Shown in pieces: positions 28,397 to 36,420 of a stretch of 64,000 nt of DNA (positions are counted from its first letter, which is position 1; the number at the start of each line of letters is the position of its first letter). The DNA lies in contig CAZQLL010000018.1 in the NCBI GenBank assembly GCA_964594125.1, forward strand, positions 1 to 64,000, written 5' to 3'. The position numbers were made by a program, and so were the translations under genes. The notes beneath the pieces were generated by a model, which did no database searches, was not told the DNA's origin, and saw only the letters and a program-made list of their open reading frames with translations. This DNA is from CAVRZJ01 sp964594125 (lineage in GTDB: Bacteria; Acidobacteriota; Thermoanaerobaculia; Thermoanaerobaculales; Thermoanaerobaculaceae).

Positions 28397-29736
28397 GCTC
28401 CGATCCCCAGCCCTCCCTCGTCGTCGCCAACGGCACCGTGATCACGCTGGGGGAGCGCTGCCGCGTGCTGCCGGGGCACGATGTCGTCTGCGCCGGGGGC
28501 GCCATCGTGGCCGTGGCGCCCCACGATGCGGCACGCCCCGCGGCGCGCACACTGGACGCGGCCGGCAAGGTGGTCCTGCCGGGGTTGATCAACGCGCACA
28601 CGCACTTCTACAGCGCATTCGCGCGCGGTCTTGGAAAGGCGGCGCCGTCCTCCGACTTCCGCGAGGTGCTGGAGCACCTGTGGTGGAAGCTCGACAAGGC
28701 GCTCGTGCTCGAGGACTGCCGAGTCTCGGCGCTCGTCACGGCGATCGACGCGGTGCGCCACGGGTGCACGACCGTGATCGACCACCACGCCTCGCCGGGC
28801 GCGGTACGCGGCTCGCTCGGCGCGCTCGCCGGCGCCGTCCGCGATGTCGGCGTGCGCGCCTGCCTGTGCTACGAGGTCTCCGACCGCGACGGCCGGGCGG
28901 TCGCCGCAGACGGCATCGCGGAGAACGCGGAGTTCATCGCGAGCTGCCGCGGCGGCGGCGGCGGGGAGCTGCTGCGGGCGCTGTTCGGCCTGCACGCCTC
29001 GTTCACCCTCGGCGACGACACGCTCGCACGCGCGGTCGCCGCGGCGCGCGAGCTCGGCGCCGGGTTGCACGTGCACGTCGCCGAGGCGGCATCCGACCAG
29101 GCCGACTGCATGGCGAAGCATGGCGTGCGCGTGGTGGAGCGCCTGCACCGCGCGGGGGCGCTGGGGCCGGACACCATCGCGGCGCACTGCGTCCACGTCG
29201 ACGAGCGCGAGATCGCGCTGCTCGCCGAGAGCGGCGCGGTGGTCGCGCACAACCCGCAGTCGAACATGAACAACGCGGTCGGCACCGCCGGCGTGCTGGC
29301 GATGCTCGATCGCGGCGTGCGCGTCGCGCTCGGCACCGACGCGATGACCGCCGACATGCTGGAGGAGCTGCGCGCCGCGATCTGGGCGCAGCGCAACGCG
29401 CGCGGCGTTCCGTCGGTGGCGTTCGGCGAGGCGGTGGCGATGCTCACCCGCGAGAACCCGCGGCTGGCGAGCGCGCTGTGGGGCGTGCCGCTCGGCGAGG
29501 TGCGCGCCGGCGCGGCGGCCGACCTCGCGGTGCTCGACTACGACCCGCCGACGCCGCTTTCCGAGGACACCTGGGCGGGGCACCTGGTGTTCGGTCTGTC
29601 GCAGGCGCGGGTGGAAGCGACGGTGGCCGCCGGCCGGGTGCTGATGGAGGGCGGGGTCCTCCGCCTCGGCGTCGACGAGCGCGCCGTGATGGCCCGTGCG
29701 CGCGCGCTCGCGGCGCGCGTGTGGGAGAGGTTCTAG
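28393..29736 (+). CDS. ssnA: SsnA-type amidohydrolase
   Basis: The 447-residue metal-dependent hydrolase of the TIM-barrel amidohydrolase superfamily has the N-terminal H-T-H metal motif in NAHTHFYSAF, an HVHVAE motif and the late LGTDAMTADM. It shares segments that I know from E. coli SsnA: FYSxxxRG, WWKLDKAL, TTVIDHHASPG, HNPQSNMNNAVG and SPTPLSEDTWAGHLVFG-like. SsnA is a putative aminohydrolase of the selenium-dependent purine gene cluster; its substrate is unproven. The start overlaps the flavoprotein stop (ATGA), so translation is coupled. HyuA follows directly. Confidence 0.88.
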   Translation: MSSDPQPSLVVANGTVITLGERCRVLPGHDVVCAGGAIVAVAPHDAARPAARTLDAAGKVVLPGLINAHTHFYSAFARGLGKAAPSSDFREVLEHLWWKLDKALVLEDCRVSALVTAIDAVRHGCTTVIDHHASPGAVRGSLGALAGAVRDVGVRACLCYEVSDRDGRAVAADGIAENAEFIASCRGGGGGELLRALFGLHASFTLGDDTLARAVAAARELGAGLHVHVAEAASDQADCMAKHGVRVVERLHRAGALGPDTIAAHCVHVDEREIALLAESGAVVAHNPQSNMNNAVGTAGVLAMLDRGVRVALGTDAMTADMLEELRAAIWAQRNARGVPSVAFGEAVAMLTRENPRLASALWGVPLGEVRAGAAADLAVLDYDPPTPLSEDTWAGHLVFGLSQARVEATVAAGRVLMEGGVLRLGVDERAVMARARALAARVWERF

Positions 29737-31197
29737 ATGCAGGCGACCGGGGACCGGGGGCCGGGGACCGTGGCGGGTCGCACGAGAATCGTGGTGCGGG
29801 GCGGGAGGGTGTGGACGCCGGGGGGGCCGCAACGGGCGGACATCGTCGTCGTGGGAGAGCGGATCGCGGCGATCGAGCCGGATCCACCTTCGCGGCCCGG
29901 CGACGAGGTCGTGGACGCTGCCGGGCTGGACGTCGTGCCAGGGCTCATCGACCTCCACGTCCACGTCGCCGACCGCATCGGCCCGTACGAGCTCGCCGAC
30001 GACTTCGCCAGCGGCACCGAGATCGCGGTGCGCAACGGCATCACGACGCTGTTCGCGTTCGCCACCCAGCGCGACGGCGAGCCGCTCGACGACACGGTCG
30101 AGCGCTGCCGCGCGAGCGCCGCCGGCGCCTGCCGCTGCGATGTCGGCCTGCACCTGACACCGACCGCGTGGCCGTGGGACTGGGACGCCGTCAGCCGGCT
30201 CGCTGCCGCCGGCGTGCATACGATCAAGCTCTATACGACGTACCGGGAGGCCGGCCTGCTCACGCCGTGGGACCGGCTCGCGACGGTGATGGAGCGCCTG
30301 GCGGCGCTCGGCCTCGGGCTGCTGCTGCACTGCGAGGACGATGCTGTCCTGGCGGCGGCGCCGCCGCCGCGCGACCCGCGCGACGCGTTCTCGCACACCG
30401 CCGCGCGGCCGGCCGCGGCCGAGGTCGAGGCGATCCGCCGCGCCTGCGAGCTGGCCGCGCGGACCGAGTGCCGCCTGCACGTCGTGCACGTCTCCACCGC
30501 GGAGGGGGCGGAGGTCATCGCGGCGGCGCGGCGACGCGGCGCGCGGGCGTCGTGCGAGACGTGCCCGCAGTACCTGCTGTTGGACGACGCGCTCCTCGGC
30601 GGCCCGGGCGGGCACCGCTTCCTGTGCACGCCGGCGCTGCGCGACGGGGAGACTCGCCGCCGACTCGAGGAGCTCCTCGTCGCGGGCGAGATCGACCTGC
30701 TGGCCACCGACCACTGCGCGTTCCTGCGCGCCGACAAGGATGCCTGGAGCGGCGCCGACTACCGCGTTGTGCCGAACGGCCTGCCCGGCCTCGGCGCACT
30801 GGTGCCGCTGGCGCACGAGCTGCTGGTGCGACGCCACGGTCTCGGCGTGGGAGTGCTGGTGCGCCGCCTCGCCGAGAACCCGGCCCGCATCGCCGGCGTG
30901 TACCCGCGCAAGGGTGCGCTCGTTCGCGGGGCTGACGCCGACGTCGCGGTGCTCGACCCACGGGCGGCGGCGCGCCCGGTCGCCGCGACGCTCGCCGACG
31001 CGCACGACCCCTGGGCCGGCCGCACGACGACGCTGCTCGCCCGCCACGTGCTGGTGCGCGGGCGGCGCGTGGTGCAGGACGGGGAGCTGATTGCCAGTGC
31101 GCGGCCAGCCGGCGCCCTCGCGCCGTGGGGTCAGGTGCCGACGACCTCGAGCGCTCCGGGCAGCACCTCGATCACCGTGCCCGGCGGCTCGACGTAG
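29737..31197 (+). CDS. hyuA: Dihydropyrimidinase/hydantoinase-family amidohydrolase
   Basis: The 486-residue cyclic amidohydrolase has the metal motif GLIDLHVHV (about 68-76), the carboxylated lysine in TIKLYTT (about 163-169), HVVHVS and the ATDHCAF aspartate region. It would open hydantoin, dihydropyrimidine or allantoin rings. The ATG directly abuts the ssnA stop, with GGAGAGG 6 nt upstream. Four heptamer repeats lie in codons 3-12, so the first 12 to 18 residues may be an acquired extension. The last 22 codons overlap the 3' end of the convergent lipid-kinase gene by 67 bp. Dehydrogenase, aminohydrolase and cyclic amidohydrolase form a reductive ring-breakdown operon. Confidence 0.85.
   Translation: MQATGDRGPGTVAGRTRIVVRGGRVWTPGGPQRADIVVVGERIAAIEPDPPSRPGDEVVDAAGLDVVPGLIDLHVHVADRIGPYELADDFASGTEIAVRNGITTLFAFATQRDGEPLDDTVERCRASAAGACRCDVGLHLTPTAWPWDWDAVSRLAAAGVHTIKLYTTYREAGLLTPWDRLATVMERLAALGLGLLLHCEDDAVLAAAPPPRDPRDAFSHTAARPAAAEVEAIRRACELAARTECRLHVVHVSTAEGAEVIAAARRRGARASCETCPQYLLLDDALLGGPGGHRFLCTPALRDGETRRRLEELLVAGEIDLLATDHCAFLRADKDAWSGADYRVVPNGLPGLGALVPLAHELLVRRHGLGVGVLVRRLAENPARIAGVYPRKGALVRGADADVAVLDPRAAARPVAATLADAHDPWAGRTTTLLARHVLVRGRRVVQDGELIASARPAGALAPWGQVPTTSSAPGSTSITVPGGST
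29743..29770 (+). repeat. Heptamer array at the 5' end of hyuA, 4 units
   Basis: Units GCGACCG, GGGACCG, GGGGCCG and GGGACCG. The same unit family recurs in the tricorn gene (46178-46205). Confidence 0.75.
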
Positions 31198-32003
31198 AAC
31201 GGGTTGCCGTCGAGGTGCGACGGGAGCCGCACAGCGGTGGAGAGCCGCAGGCGGCGGAAGGCGAACTCGTACGAGCCGGGCTTGCCGCCGAGCGTTCCCT
31301 TGAGCGCGGCGACCAGACGGGCGAGGCGCTTCGGAACGCCGATCGGACCGACCAGGCAGCCGTTGAGCACGCCGTCGTCGAGCAGCGCTCCCGGCGTCAG
31401 GCGGAAGCCGCCGCCGGTGGTGACGCCGTTGTGGATGGCCAGGATCGTCATCCCGTCCTTGAACGCGACGCCGTCGCCCGCGAGCTCGATCGGGATGGGG
31501 TCGTAGGTGAACAGCGTCCCGACCGCCGCGATCAGGTACGCCGCGATGCCGCGCACCTTCTTGATGGCGGCGGCGTTGACGTTGATCGAGCCGAGCAGCC
31601 CGATGCCGATCGCGTTGAGGACGACGCGGTCGCCGATCCGCATCAGGTCGACGCGCCGGCGGCGCGGCGCGAGCAGCAGCCGGGCCGCGGCGCCCACCGA
31701 AAGCGGCAGGCCGAGCGAGCGCGCAGCGTCGTTGCCGGTGCCCAGCGGCAGCACGCCGAGCGTGCCGCGCCCGGCGTTGTGAAGCCCCTGCACGATCTCG
31801 CAAATGGTGCCGTCGCCGCCGGCCGCGATCACGATGTCGGCGCCGCGCCGCACCGCGTTCGCCGCGAGCTCGGTTGCGTGGCCCGGCGCCTGCGTGAACT
31901 CGAGCGGGACGCCGAGCCCGGCCGCCGCGATCTCCTGCCTGATGCGCGGCCATTGCCGGCCGACGCGCCCCCCCGCTGCCGCCGGGTTCACGATGAGGTG
32001 CAT
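31131..32003 (-). CDS. YegS/diacylglycerol-kinase-family lipid kinase
   Basis: The 290-residue protein has the DAGK catalytic fold: LIVNPAAAGG at the N-terminus, GGDGT (about 62-66) and the GTGNDAARSLGLP segment (about 88-100), then the beta-rich YegS-type C-terminal domain. It phosphorylates a lipid such as diacylglycerol with ATP on the inner membrane face. There is no strong ribosome site; TATACT lies 6 nt before the ATG, so the mRNA may be leaderless. Its 3' end overlaps hyuA tail to tail. Confidence 0.9.
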   Translation of the reverse strand: MHLIVNPAAAGGRVGRQWPRIRQEIAAAGLGVPLEFTQAPGHATELAANAVRRGADIVIAAGGDGTICEIVQGLHNAGRGTLGVLPLGTGNDAARSLGLPLSVGAAARLLLAPRRRRVDLMRIGDRVVLNAIGIGLLGSINVNAAAIKKVRGIAAYLIAAVGTLFTYDPIPIELAGDGVAFKDGMTILAIHNGVTTGGGFRLTPGALLDDGVLNGCLVGPIGVPKRLARLVAALKGTLGGKPGSYEFAFRRLRLSTAVRLPSHLDGNPFYVEPPGTVIEVLPGALEVVGT

Positions 32004-32009
32004 TTCCCA

Positions 32010-32015
32010 AGTATA
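32010..32015 (-). promoter_or_regulatory. -10 box for the leaderless lipid-kinase gene
   Basis: TATACT on the minus strand, 6 nt before the ATG at 32003; a 5 of 6 match to the -10 consensus. Confidence 0.5.
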
Positions 32016-32032
32016 TGCGGGAGGCGGACCGA

Positions 32033-32746
32033 TCAGGCGACTGTCACGAGCTGTCCGGTGGTGGTGACGGCGTCGGCGAGCAGGAAGCGCACCGCGCGCG
32101 CGACCTCGGCCGCGCCGGACTCGCGCTGCAGCAGCGTGCGGCGAAGCAACCGCTCGCGCGTCGCGGCGTCGTACCCGTCGGGGAACAGTGCGATCCCCGG
32201 GGCCACTGCGTTCACGCGCATCTCGGGCGCGAGCTCGACCGCGAGCGCCCGCGTGGCGGCGAGCAGCGCGGCCTTCGACACGGAGTAGGCGAGGTGGTGC
32301 CTGAGCGGCGTCGATGCGTAGACGTCGACCACGTTGACGATCGCGCCGCGGCGCGCCCGCAGCAGCGGAGCGGCGGCGAGCGCGAGGAACAGCGGCGCCT
32401 CCAGGTTGGTGCGCATGGCGGCGGCGAGCGCGGCCTCGTCGAGCGACTCCAGCGGCGTGCGCGGGAACACCGCGGCGTTGTTGACGAGCGCGTCGAGACC
32501 CCCGAAGCGCGCCTCGACCGCTTGGACCAGCCGCCGCCGCTGCCCGGGCTCGTCGAGGTCGGCGGCGAACGCCGCGACGTCGCGGCCGGCGCCGGTGAGA
32601 GAATCCACCAGCTCGCGTGCCGCAGTGGCCGAGGAACGGTACGAGAACGCGACCGCCCACCCCGAGCCGGCGAGCTCCTCCACGACCGCCCGTCCGATGC
32701 GGACCGCGCCGCCGGTGACGAGCGCCACGCGCGCCGGCGCGCTCAC
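32033..32746 (-). CDS. folM: Pteridine reductase-like SDR (PTR1/FolM)
   Basis: The 237-residue short-chain reductase begins with GTG. It has TGGAVRIG as the nucleotide-binding motif (11-18), NNAAVF at 89-94 and catalytic Tyr154/Lys158. At the usual catalytic Ser position it has Asp141 in IVNVVD, a hallmark of pteridine reductases such as Leishmania PTR1 and of FolM. The closing segment TTTGQLVTV also fits. It would reduce dihydromonapterin or dihydrofolate with NADPH. It overlaps folB by GTGA, so the two are translated together. Confidence 0.85.
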   Translation of the reverse strand: MSAPARVALVTGGAVRIGRAVVEELAGSGWAVAFSYRSSATAARELVDSLTGAGRDVAAFAADLDEPGQRRRLVQAVEARFGGLDALVNNAAVFPRTPLESLDEAALAAAMRTNLEAPLFLALAAAPLLRARRGAIVNVVDVYASTPLRHHLAYSVSKAALLAATRALAVELAPEMRVNAVAPGIALFPDGYDAATRERLLRRTLLQRESGAAEVARAVRFLLADAVTTTGQLVTVA

Positions 32747-33111
32747 GCGAGGTCGCTCCACCGCCGCGTGATCTCGACGGCGACGACCTCGACGCCGGGC
32801 AGCGCGCCGGGCTTCTCGACCCGCACCGTCACTGCAGACGCCGCCGGGAACTCCTCGAGGACCGCGGCGGCGATCGCCTCGGCGAGCGCCTCGATGAGTC
32901 GGAACGAGCTCGCCGCGGCGAGCGCCAGCACCCTCTCCGTCACCGCCCGGTAGTCGAGCGCCGTGGCGATCTCGTCCGAGTGTCCGGGCTCGCGGCAATC
33001 GGCCTCGATCTCGAGGCCGATGCGCAGGGGCCGCACCTCGAGACGCTCCGCTTCGTCGACGCCGATCAGGCAGCGGCACTCGATCCCCTTGAGGATGATC
33101 CGATCCGCCAT
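32743..33111 (-). CDS. folB: Dihydroneopterin aldolase
   Basis: The 122-residue FolB/FolX-family protein has the ECRCLIGV opening, a central acidic stretch with the ALDYRAVTE segment containing the conserved tyrosine, and the F-R-L-I-E-A-L-A-E region with the conserved glutamate. It makes 6-hydroxymethyl-dihydropterin in folate synthesis or epimerises tetrahydropterins. It is coupled to the FolM-like SDR downstream. TAGAAT at 33122-33127 lies 10 nt before the ATG and no ribosome site is visible. Confidence 0.92.
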   Translation of the reverse strand: MADRIILKGIECRCLIGVDEAERLEVRPLRIGLEIEADCREPGHSDEIATALDYRAVTERVLALAAASSFRLIEALAEAIAAAVLEEFPAASAVTVRVEKPGALPGVEVVAVEITRRWSDLA

Positions 33112-33121
33112 CGCCGGAACG

Positions 33122-33127
33122 ATTCTA
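33122..33127 (-). promoter_or_regulatory. -10 box for the folB-folM operon
   Basis: TAGAAT on the minus strand, 10 nt before the ATG, giving a leader of only a few bases. Confidence 0.45.
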
Positions 33128-33161
33128 CCGCGCGGGGGTGGCTTCGCCGCGGCCGCGAGAG

Positions 33162-33167
33162 CACAAT
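33162..33167 (+). promoter_or_regulatory. -10-like box, leaderless small gene
   Basis: CACAAT lies 6 nt before the ATG at 33174. It has the same hexamer and spacing as the HAD gene. Confidence 0.4.
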
Positions 33168-33173
33168 CGCCGC

Positions 33174-33440
33174 ATGCCGACGTTCTCCGCCCGGCGCGGC
33201 GGCCCCGCCGTCGAAGCGCGCGTCGAGTGGCGCTGCGAGCGCCGCCACGCCGAGACCCCGGTCGCGCTGGCGATCGCCGGCGAGCGTCACGAGGTCGGGG
33301 TGGTGGAGCGCTGGGTCGAGGGCCCGGTGGAGGCGGGCGGTCCGCTCGTGCGCTGCTTCGTCGTCCGCGTGGCCTGGAGCGCCGCCTACCTCGTCCGGCA
33401 CGACTCCGCCGGCGCGGTCTCCGTGTCCCTCGTCCAGTAA
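33174..33440 (+). CDS. Hypothetical protein, 88 residues
   Basis: Not recognised with confidence. The predicted small soluble protein has beta-strand-rich pattern: a basic N-terminus, EARVEWRCERR, GVVERWVEGPV and a C-terminal CFVVRVAWSAAYLVRHD strand pair. It may resemble short DUF6504-like proteins, but this is a guess. The frame has convincing codon use and a leaderless-type start. It lies divergent from folB. Confidence 0.55.
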   Translation: MPTFSARRGGPAVEARVEWRCERRHAETPVALAIAGERHEVGVVERWVEGPVEAGGPLVRCFVVRVAWSAAYLVRHDSAGAVSVSLVQ

Positions 33441-33449
33441 TGGTGGCTC

Positions 33450-33491
33450 GGGCCACGGGCCACGGGCCACGAGCCACGGGCCACGGGCCAC
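33450..33491. repeat. Heptamer tandem array, 6 units
   Basis: Five exact GGGCCAC units and one GAGCCAC fill the gap between the 88-residue gene and the site-2 protease gene. Confidence 0.85.
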
Positions 33492-33514
33492 GGAACTGCT
33501 ACCATGCCCGCGGC

Positions 33515-34204
33515 ATGGACTCGTTCCTTGTGCGTCTCCCCGAGATCGTCGTACAGCTCCTCGCGTTCGCGCTCGCGCTGTCGGTGCACGAGTCGGCGCA
33601 CGGGTGGGCGGCCGAGCGGCTCGGCGACCCGACGGCACGCTGGCTCGGCCGCATCACGCTCAACCCGATCAGGCACATCGACCCGTTCGGCACGGTGGTC
33701 TTCCCGCTCATGCTGGCGGTGATCGGCGCGCCGATCATCGGCTGGGCGAAGCCGGTGCCGTTCGTCACGCGCAACCTGCGCAACCAGCGCCGCGACCCGG
33801 CGCTCGTTGCCGTGGCCGGCCCGGCTTCGAACCTGGTGCTGGCGACGGGGGCCGCGGTGGTCCTGCTGGTCTGCAAGAAGCTGGTGCCGGGGTTTGCCGG
33901 GATCCTGGGTGCGGTGGCCAGCGCCGGCGCGCAGGGTGCGGCGGGTGTCATCGCGCCGCTGGCGTACCTCCTGCTGTCGCTGGCTATGATCAACCTGATC
34001 CTCGCCGTGTTCAACATGATCCCGATTCCGCCTCTCGACGGCTCGCACCTCGTCGCGGCACTCCTCCCGCCGCGGGCGGCGTACCAGTTCGCTCAGCTCG
34101 AGAGGTACGGAATGCTGCTGCTGTTCGCGCTGTTGTGGACCGGGTCCCTGGGCGTCCTCCTGAGGCCCTTCCTGAGGTTCCTGGGATGGATCCTGTCGCT
34201 CTGA
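33515..34204 (+). CDS. Site-2 protease family (M50) membrane metalloprotease
   Basis: The 229-residue polytopic protein has the zinc motif HESAH at 25-29 in the first membrane helix and the third ligand in NMIPIPPLDG near the C-terminus. It is the short RIP type without a PDZ domain. These proteases cleave transmembrane substrates within the bilayer. TACCAT lies 9 nt before the ATG and no clear ribosome site is present. Its end overlaps scpA by 19 bp, an association of M50 with scpAB that is common in bacteria. Confidence 0.9.
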   Translation: MDSFLVRLPEIVVQLLAFALALSVHESAHGWAAERLGDPTARWLGRITLNPIRHIDPFGTVVFPLMLAVIGAPIIGWAKPVPFVTRNLRNQRRDPALVAVAGPASNLVLATGAAVVLLVCKKLVPGFAGILGAVASAGAQGAAGVIAPLAYLLLSLAMINLILAVFNMIPIPPLDGSHLVAALLPPRAAYQFAQLERYGMLLLFALLWTGSLGVLLRPFLRFLGWILSL

Positions 34205-34962
34205 CCGCCGACGAGCGCCCGCGTCCGGCGGTGATGCTGCCGGCGTTCGAGGGCCCGCTCGACCTCCTGCTGCATCTGGTGCGGCAGGAGAAGGTTTCGA
34301 TCTGGGACATCCCGATCGCGCGCATCTGCGACCAGTACCACGCGGTGCTGCGTGCGATGGAGTCGCTCGATCTCGAGATCGCCGGCGAGTACCTCGTCTA
34401 TGCGGCGTGGCTGACGGTGATCAAGTCGCGGATGCTGCTGCCGCGCCGCGGAGAGGAGAGCGAGGAGGACCCGCGCCGGGAGCTCGTCGACCGTCTCGTC
34501 GAGTACGAGAAGGTGCGCGCCGCCGCGGCCGAGCTCGGCGGCCGCGACGAGGTGCGGCGCGGCATCGCCGCGGTGCGCACGCAGATGGCGCGCGACGACT
34601 CGGCGGAGGAGGAGATCGAGCTCGAAGAGGTGGATGCGACGATGCTTGCGCTGGCGCTCCACCGCGTGCTCGAGCGCCATCAGCGCGAGCACCCGCCGGT
34701 GATCGACCTCGCGCCGATGCGCTTCTCGGTGCGCGAGAAGATCCTGGAGCTGTTCGACATGATCCAGAAGGAGAGAAGCCTTGCATTTCTCTCCCACATG
34801 CTCACGCGAGCCGACCGCGAGGAGACCGTGACCCTGCTCGTCGCCGCCCTGGAGCTTGTCCGCCTCGGTACCGCCCGCGCCCACCAGCGCCACGAGTTCG
34901 CCGAGATCTTCCTCACCGCCACCGGCGCGCCGCTGCCGCTCGAGGCGCTCGGCGATGTCTGA
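34186..34962 (+). CDS. scpA: Segregation and condensation protein A
   Basis: The 258-residue kleisin of the SMC complex has the N-terminal FEGPLDLLLHLVRQEKVSIWDIPI-type helix-turn-helix, which binds the SMC neck; a middle acidic segment with E-rich runs (about 140-155); and a C-terminal winged helix (about 185-245). ScpA closes the SMC ring and acts in chromosome segregation with ScpB. The start lies within the protease gene (19-bp overlap) and the stop overlaps scpB by 8 bp. Confidence 0.93.
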   Translation: MDPVALTADERPRPAVMLPAFEGPLDLLLHLVRQEKVSIWDIPIARICDQYHAVLRAMESLDLEIAGEYLVYAAWLTVIKSRMLLPRRGEESEEDPRRELVDRLVEYEKVRAAAAELGGRDEVRRGIAAVRTQMARDDSAEEEIELEEVDATMLALALHRVLERHQREHPPVIDLAPMRFSVREKILELFDMIQKERSLAFLSHMLTRADREETVTLLVAALELVRLGTARAHQRHEFAEIFLTATGAPLPLEALGDV

Positions 34963-35500
34963 GCCGCTCGCACTCGCTGCGCTCGTCGAGGCGATCCTGG
35001 CGGCCGCTGGCGAGCCTGTCGGCATCGACGCCCTCGTCGCCGCGGCCGGAGAAGGGACGACGCGCGGGGATGTGGAGGCGGCGCTCGCGGCGCTCGCCGA
35101 GCGCCACGCCGGGCCCGGGTCCGGACTGCTGGTCGAGCAGGTCGGCGGCGGGTGGCGGCTCGCGACCCGTCCCGAGCACGAGACGGCGCTGCGCGCCTTT
35201 CTCGGACTGCGCTCGCGCGCCCGACTGTCGCAGGCGGCGCTGGAGACGCTGGCGATCGTCGCCTACCGCCAGCCGGTGACGCTCCCCGAGATCAACTTCC
35301 TGCGCGGCGTCAACTCCGCGGGCGTCGTCCGCAACCTGATCGAGCGCAAGCTCGTGCGCGTCGCCGGCCGCAAGGCCGTGGTCGGTACGCCGCTGCTGTA
35401 CCGCACCTCGAAGGAGTTCTTGGTGCGCTTCGGGCTGGAGTCGCTGGCGGCGCTGCCGCCGGTGGAGCAGGTGTTGCAGGAGACCGGGGAGAGCGCGTGA
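34955..35500 (+). CDS. scpB: Segregation and condensation protein B
   Basis: The 181-residue tandem winged-helix protein has the signature LETLAIVAYRQPVTLPEI (about 91-108) and RGVNSAGVVRNL. It binds ScpA as a dimer and regulates the SMC ATPase. The start overlaps the end of scpA and the stop overlaps the start of rluB (TGATG), so scpA-scpB-rluB are translated as a unit. Confidence 0.93.
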   Translation: MSEPLALAALVEAILAAAGEPVGIDALVAAAGEGTTRGDVEAALAALAERHAGPGSGLLVEQVGGGWRLATRPEHETALRAFLGLRSRARLSQAALETLAIVAYRQPVTLPEINFLRGVNSAGVVRNLIERKLVRVAGRKAVVGTPLLYRTSKEFLVRFGLESLAALPPVEQVLQETGESA

Positions 35501-36420
35501 TGGCCATGGAGCGCGTGCAGAAGCTGATCGCGCGCGCGGGGGTGTGCTCCCGCCGCGATGCCGAGGAGCGCATCCGCGAGGGGCGGGTGACGATCAACGG
35601 GCGGGTGGCCGCGCTCGGCGATCAGGCGGACCCCGCGACCGACGCGATCAAGGTGGACGGCAAGCGCCTCAAGGCGGAGGCGCCGGCGCGCTATCTGCTG
35701 CTCAACAAGCCGGCGGGGGTGGTGACCACGACCGAGGATCCGGAGGGCCGCACGACGGTCATCGACCTGATCCGCCCGAAGGTCGGCGGCCGCCTGTTCC
35801 CTGTGGGCCGGCTCGACTACGCCTCCGAGGGGCTGGTGCTGCTCACCAACGACGGCGATCTGGCGCTCAGGGTCTCGCACCCACGCTACGGCGTGCCGCG
35901 CGAGTACCTGGTGAAGGTGCGCGGCGTGCCGAGCGAGGGCGAGCGCGGCCGCCTCGCCGCCGGCACCGTGATCGAGGGGCAGAAGGTGGTGCCGCAGGAG
36001 GTTTCGCAGGTCCGCGTCACCGCGACCGGCGTCAACTCGTGGTGGAAGGTGGTGGTGGGCGAGGGGAAGACGCACGAGGTGCGCGAGATGTTCAAGCGCA
36101 TCGGCCATCCGGTGCAGCGGCTCATCCGCGTCGCCATCGGGCCGCTGCGCGACGGCGAGCTGAAGCCGGGGGCGTTCCGCGACCTCAGCGGGGCCGAGGT
36201 AGACTTGCTGCGCCGCGGGGTGCGGCTGGGCGGGAGGCCCGATGGGCGGACCACAGGTTCCCGAGTACATTCGCAAGCTCGCCGTGTACGTGCCGGGGAA
36301 GCCGATCGAGGAGGTGCAGCGGGAGCTCGGGGTCGGCGACATCGTCAAGCTGGCGTCGAACGAGAACCCGCTCGGGACGTCGCCGAGGGCGCTCGCCGCG
36401 ATCCGCGCCGCGCTTCCTGA
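35500..36420 (+). CDS. rluB: 23S rRNA pseudouridine synthase (RluB family)
   Basis: The predicted 306-residue protein has an N-terminal S4 RNA-binding domain (about 5-55) and an RsuA/RluB catalytic domain with Asp106 in GRLDYASEG. It isomerises uridine in 23S rRNA. Sequence similar to family C-termini ends near residue 247 (36240); the frame then runs 179 bp into hisC, where residues become Arg/Gly-rich. This is either a true long overlap or a sign of a lost stop or indel. The start codon overlaps the scpB stop. Confidence 0.85.
   Translation: MAMERVQKLIARAGVCSRRDAEERIREGRVTINGRVAALGDQADPATDAIKVDGKRLKAEAPARYLLLNKPAGVVTTTEDPEGRTTVIDLIRPKVGGRLFPVGRLDYASEGLVLLTNDGDLALRVSHPRYGVPREYLVKVRGVPSEGERGRLAAGTVIEGQKVVPQEVSQVRVTATGVNSWWKVVVGEGKTHEVREMFKRIGHPVQRLIRVAIGPLRDGELKPGAFRDLSGAEVDLLRRGVRLGGRPDGRTTGSRVHSQARRVRAGEADRGGAAGARGRRHRQAGVEREPARDVAEGARRDPRRAS

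Noticed and set aside
28018..32010. 1330-codon minus-strand open frame
   Set aside because: It lies opposite the clear dehydrogenase, ssnA and hyuA genes, is Arg/Ala-rich and resembles no protein family. Long shadow frames are expected at this GC content.
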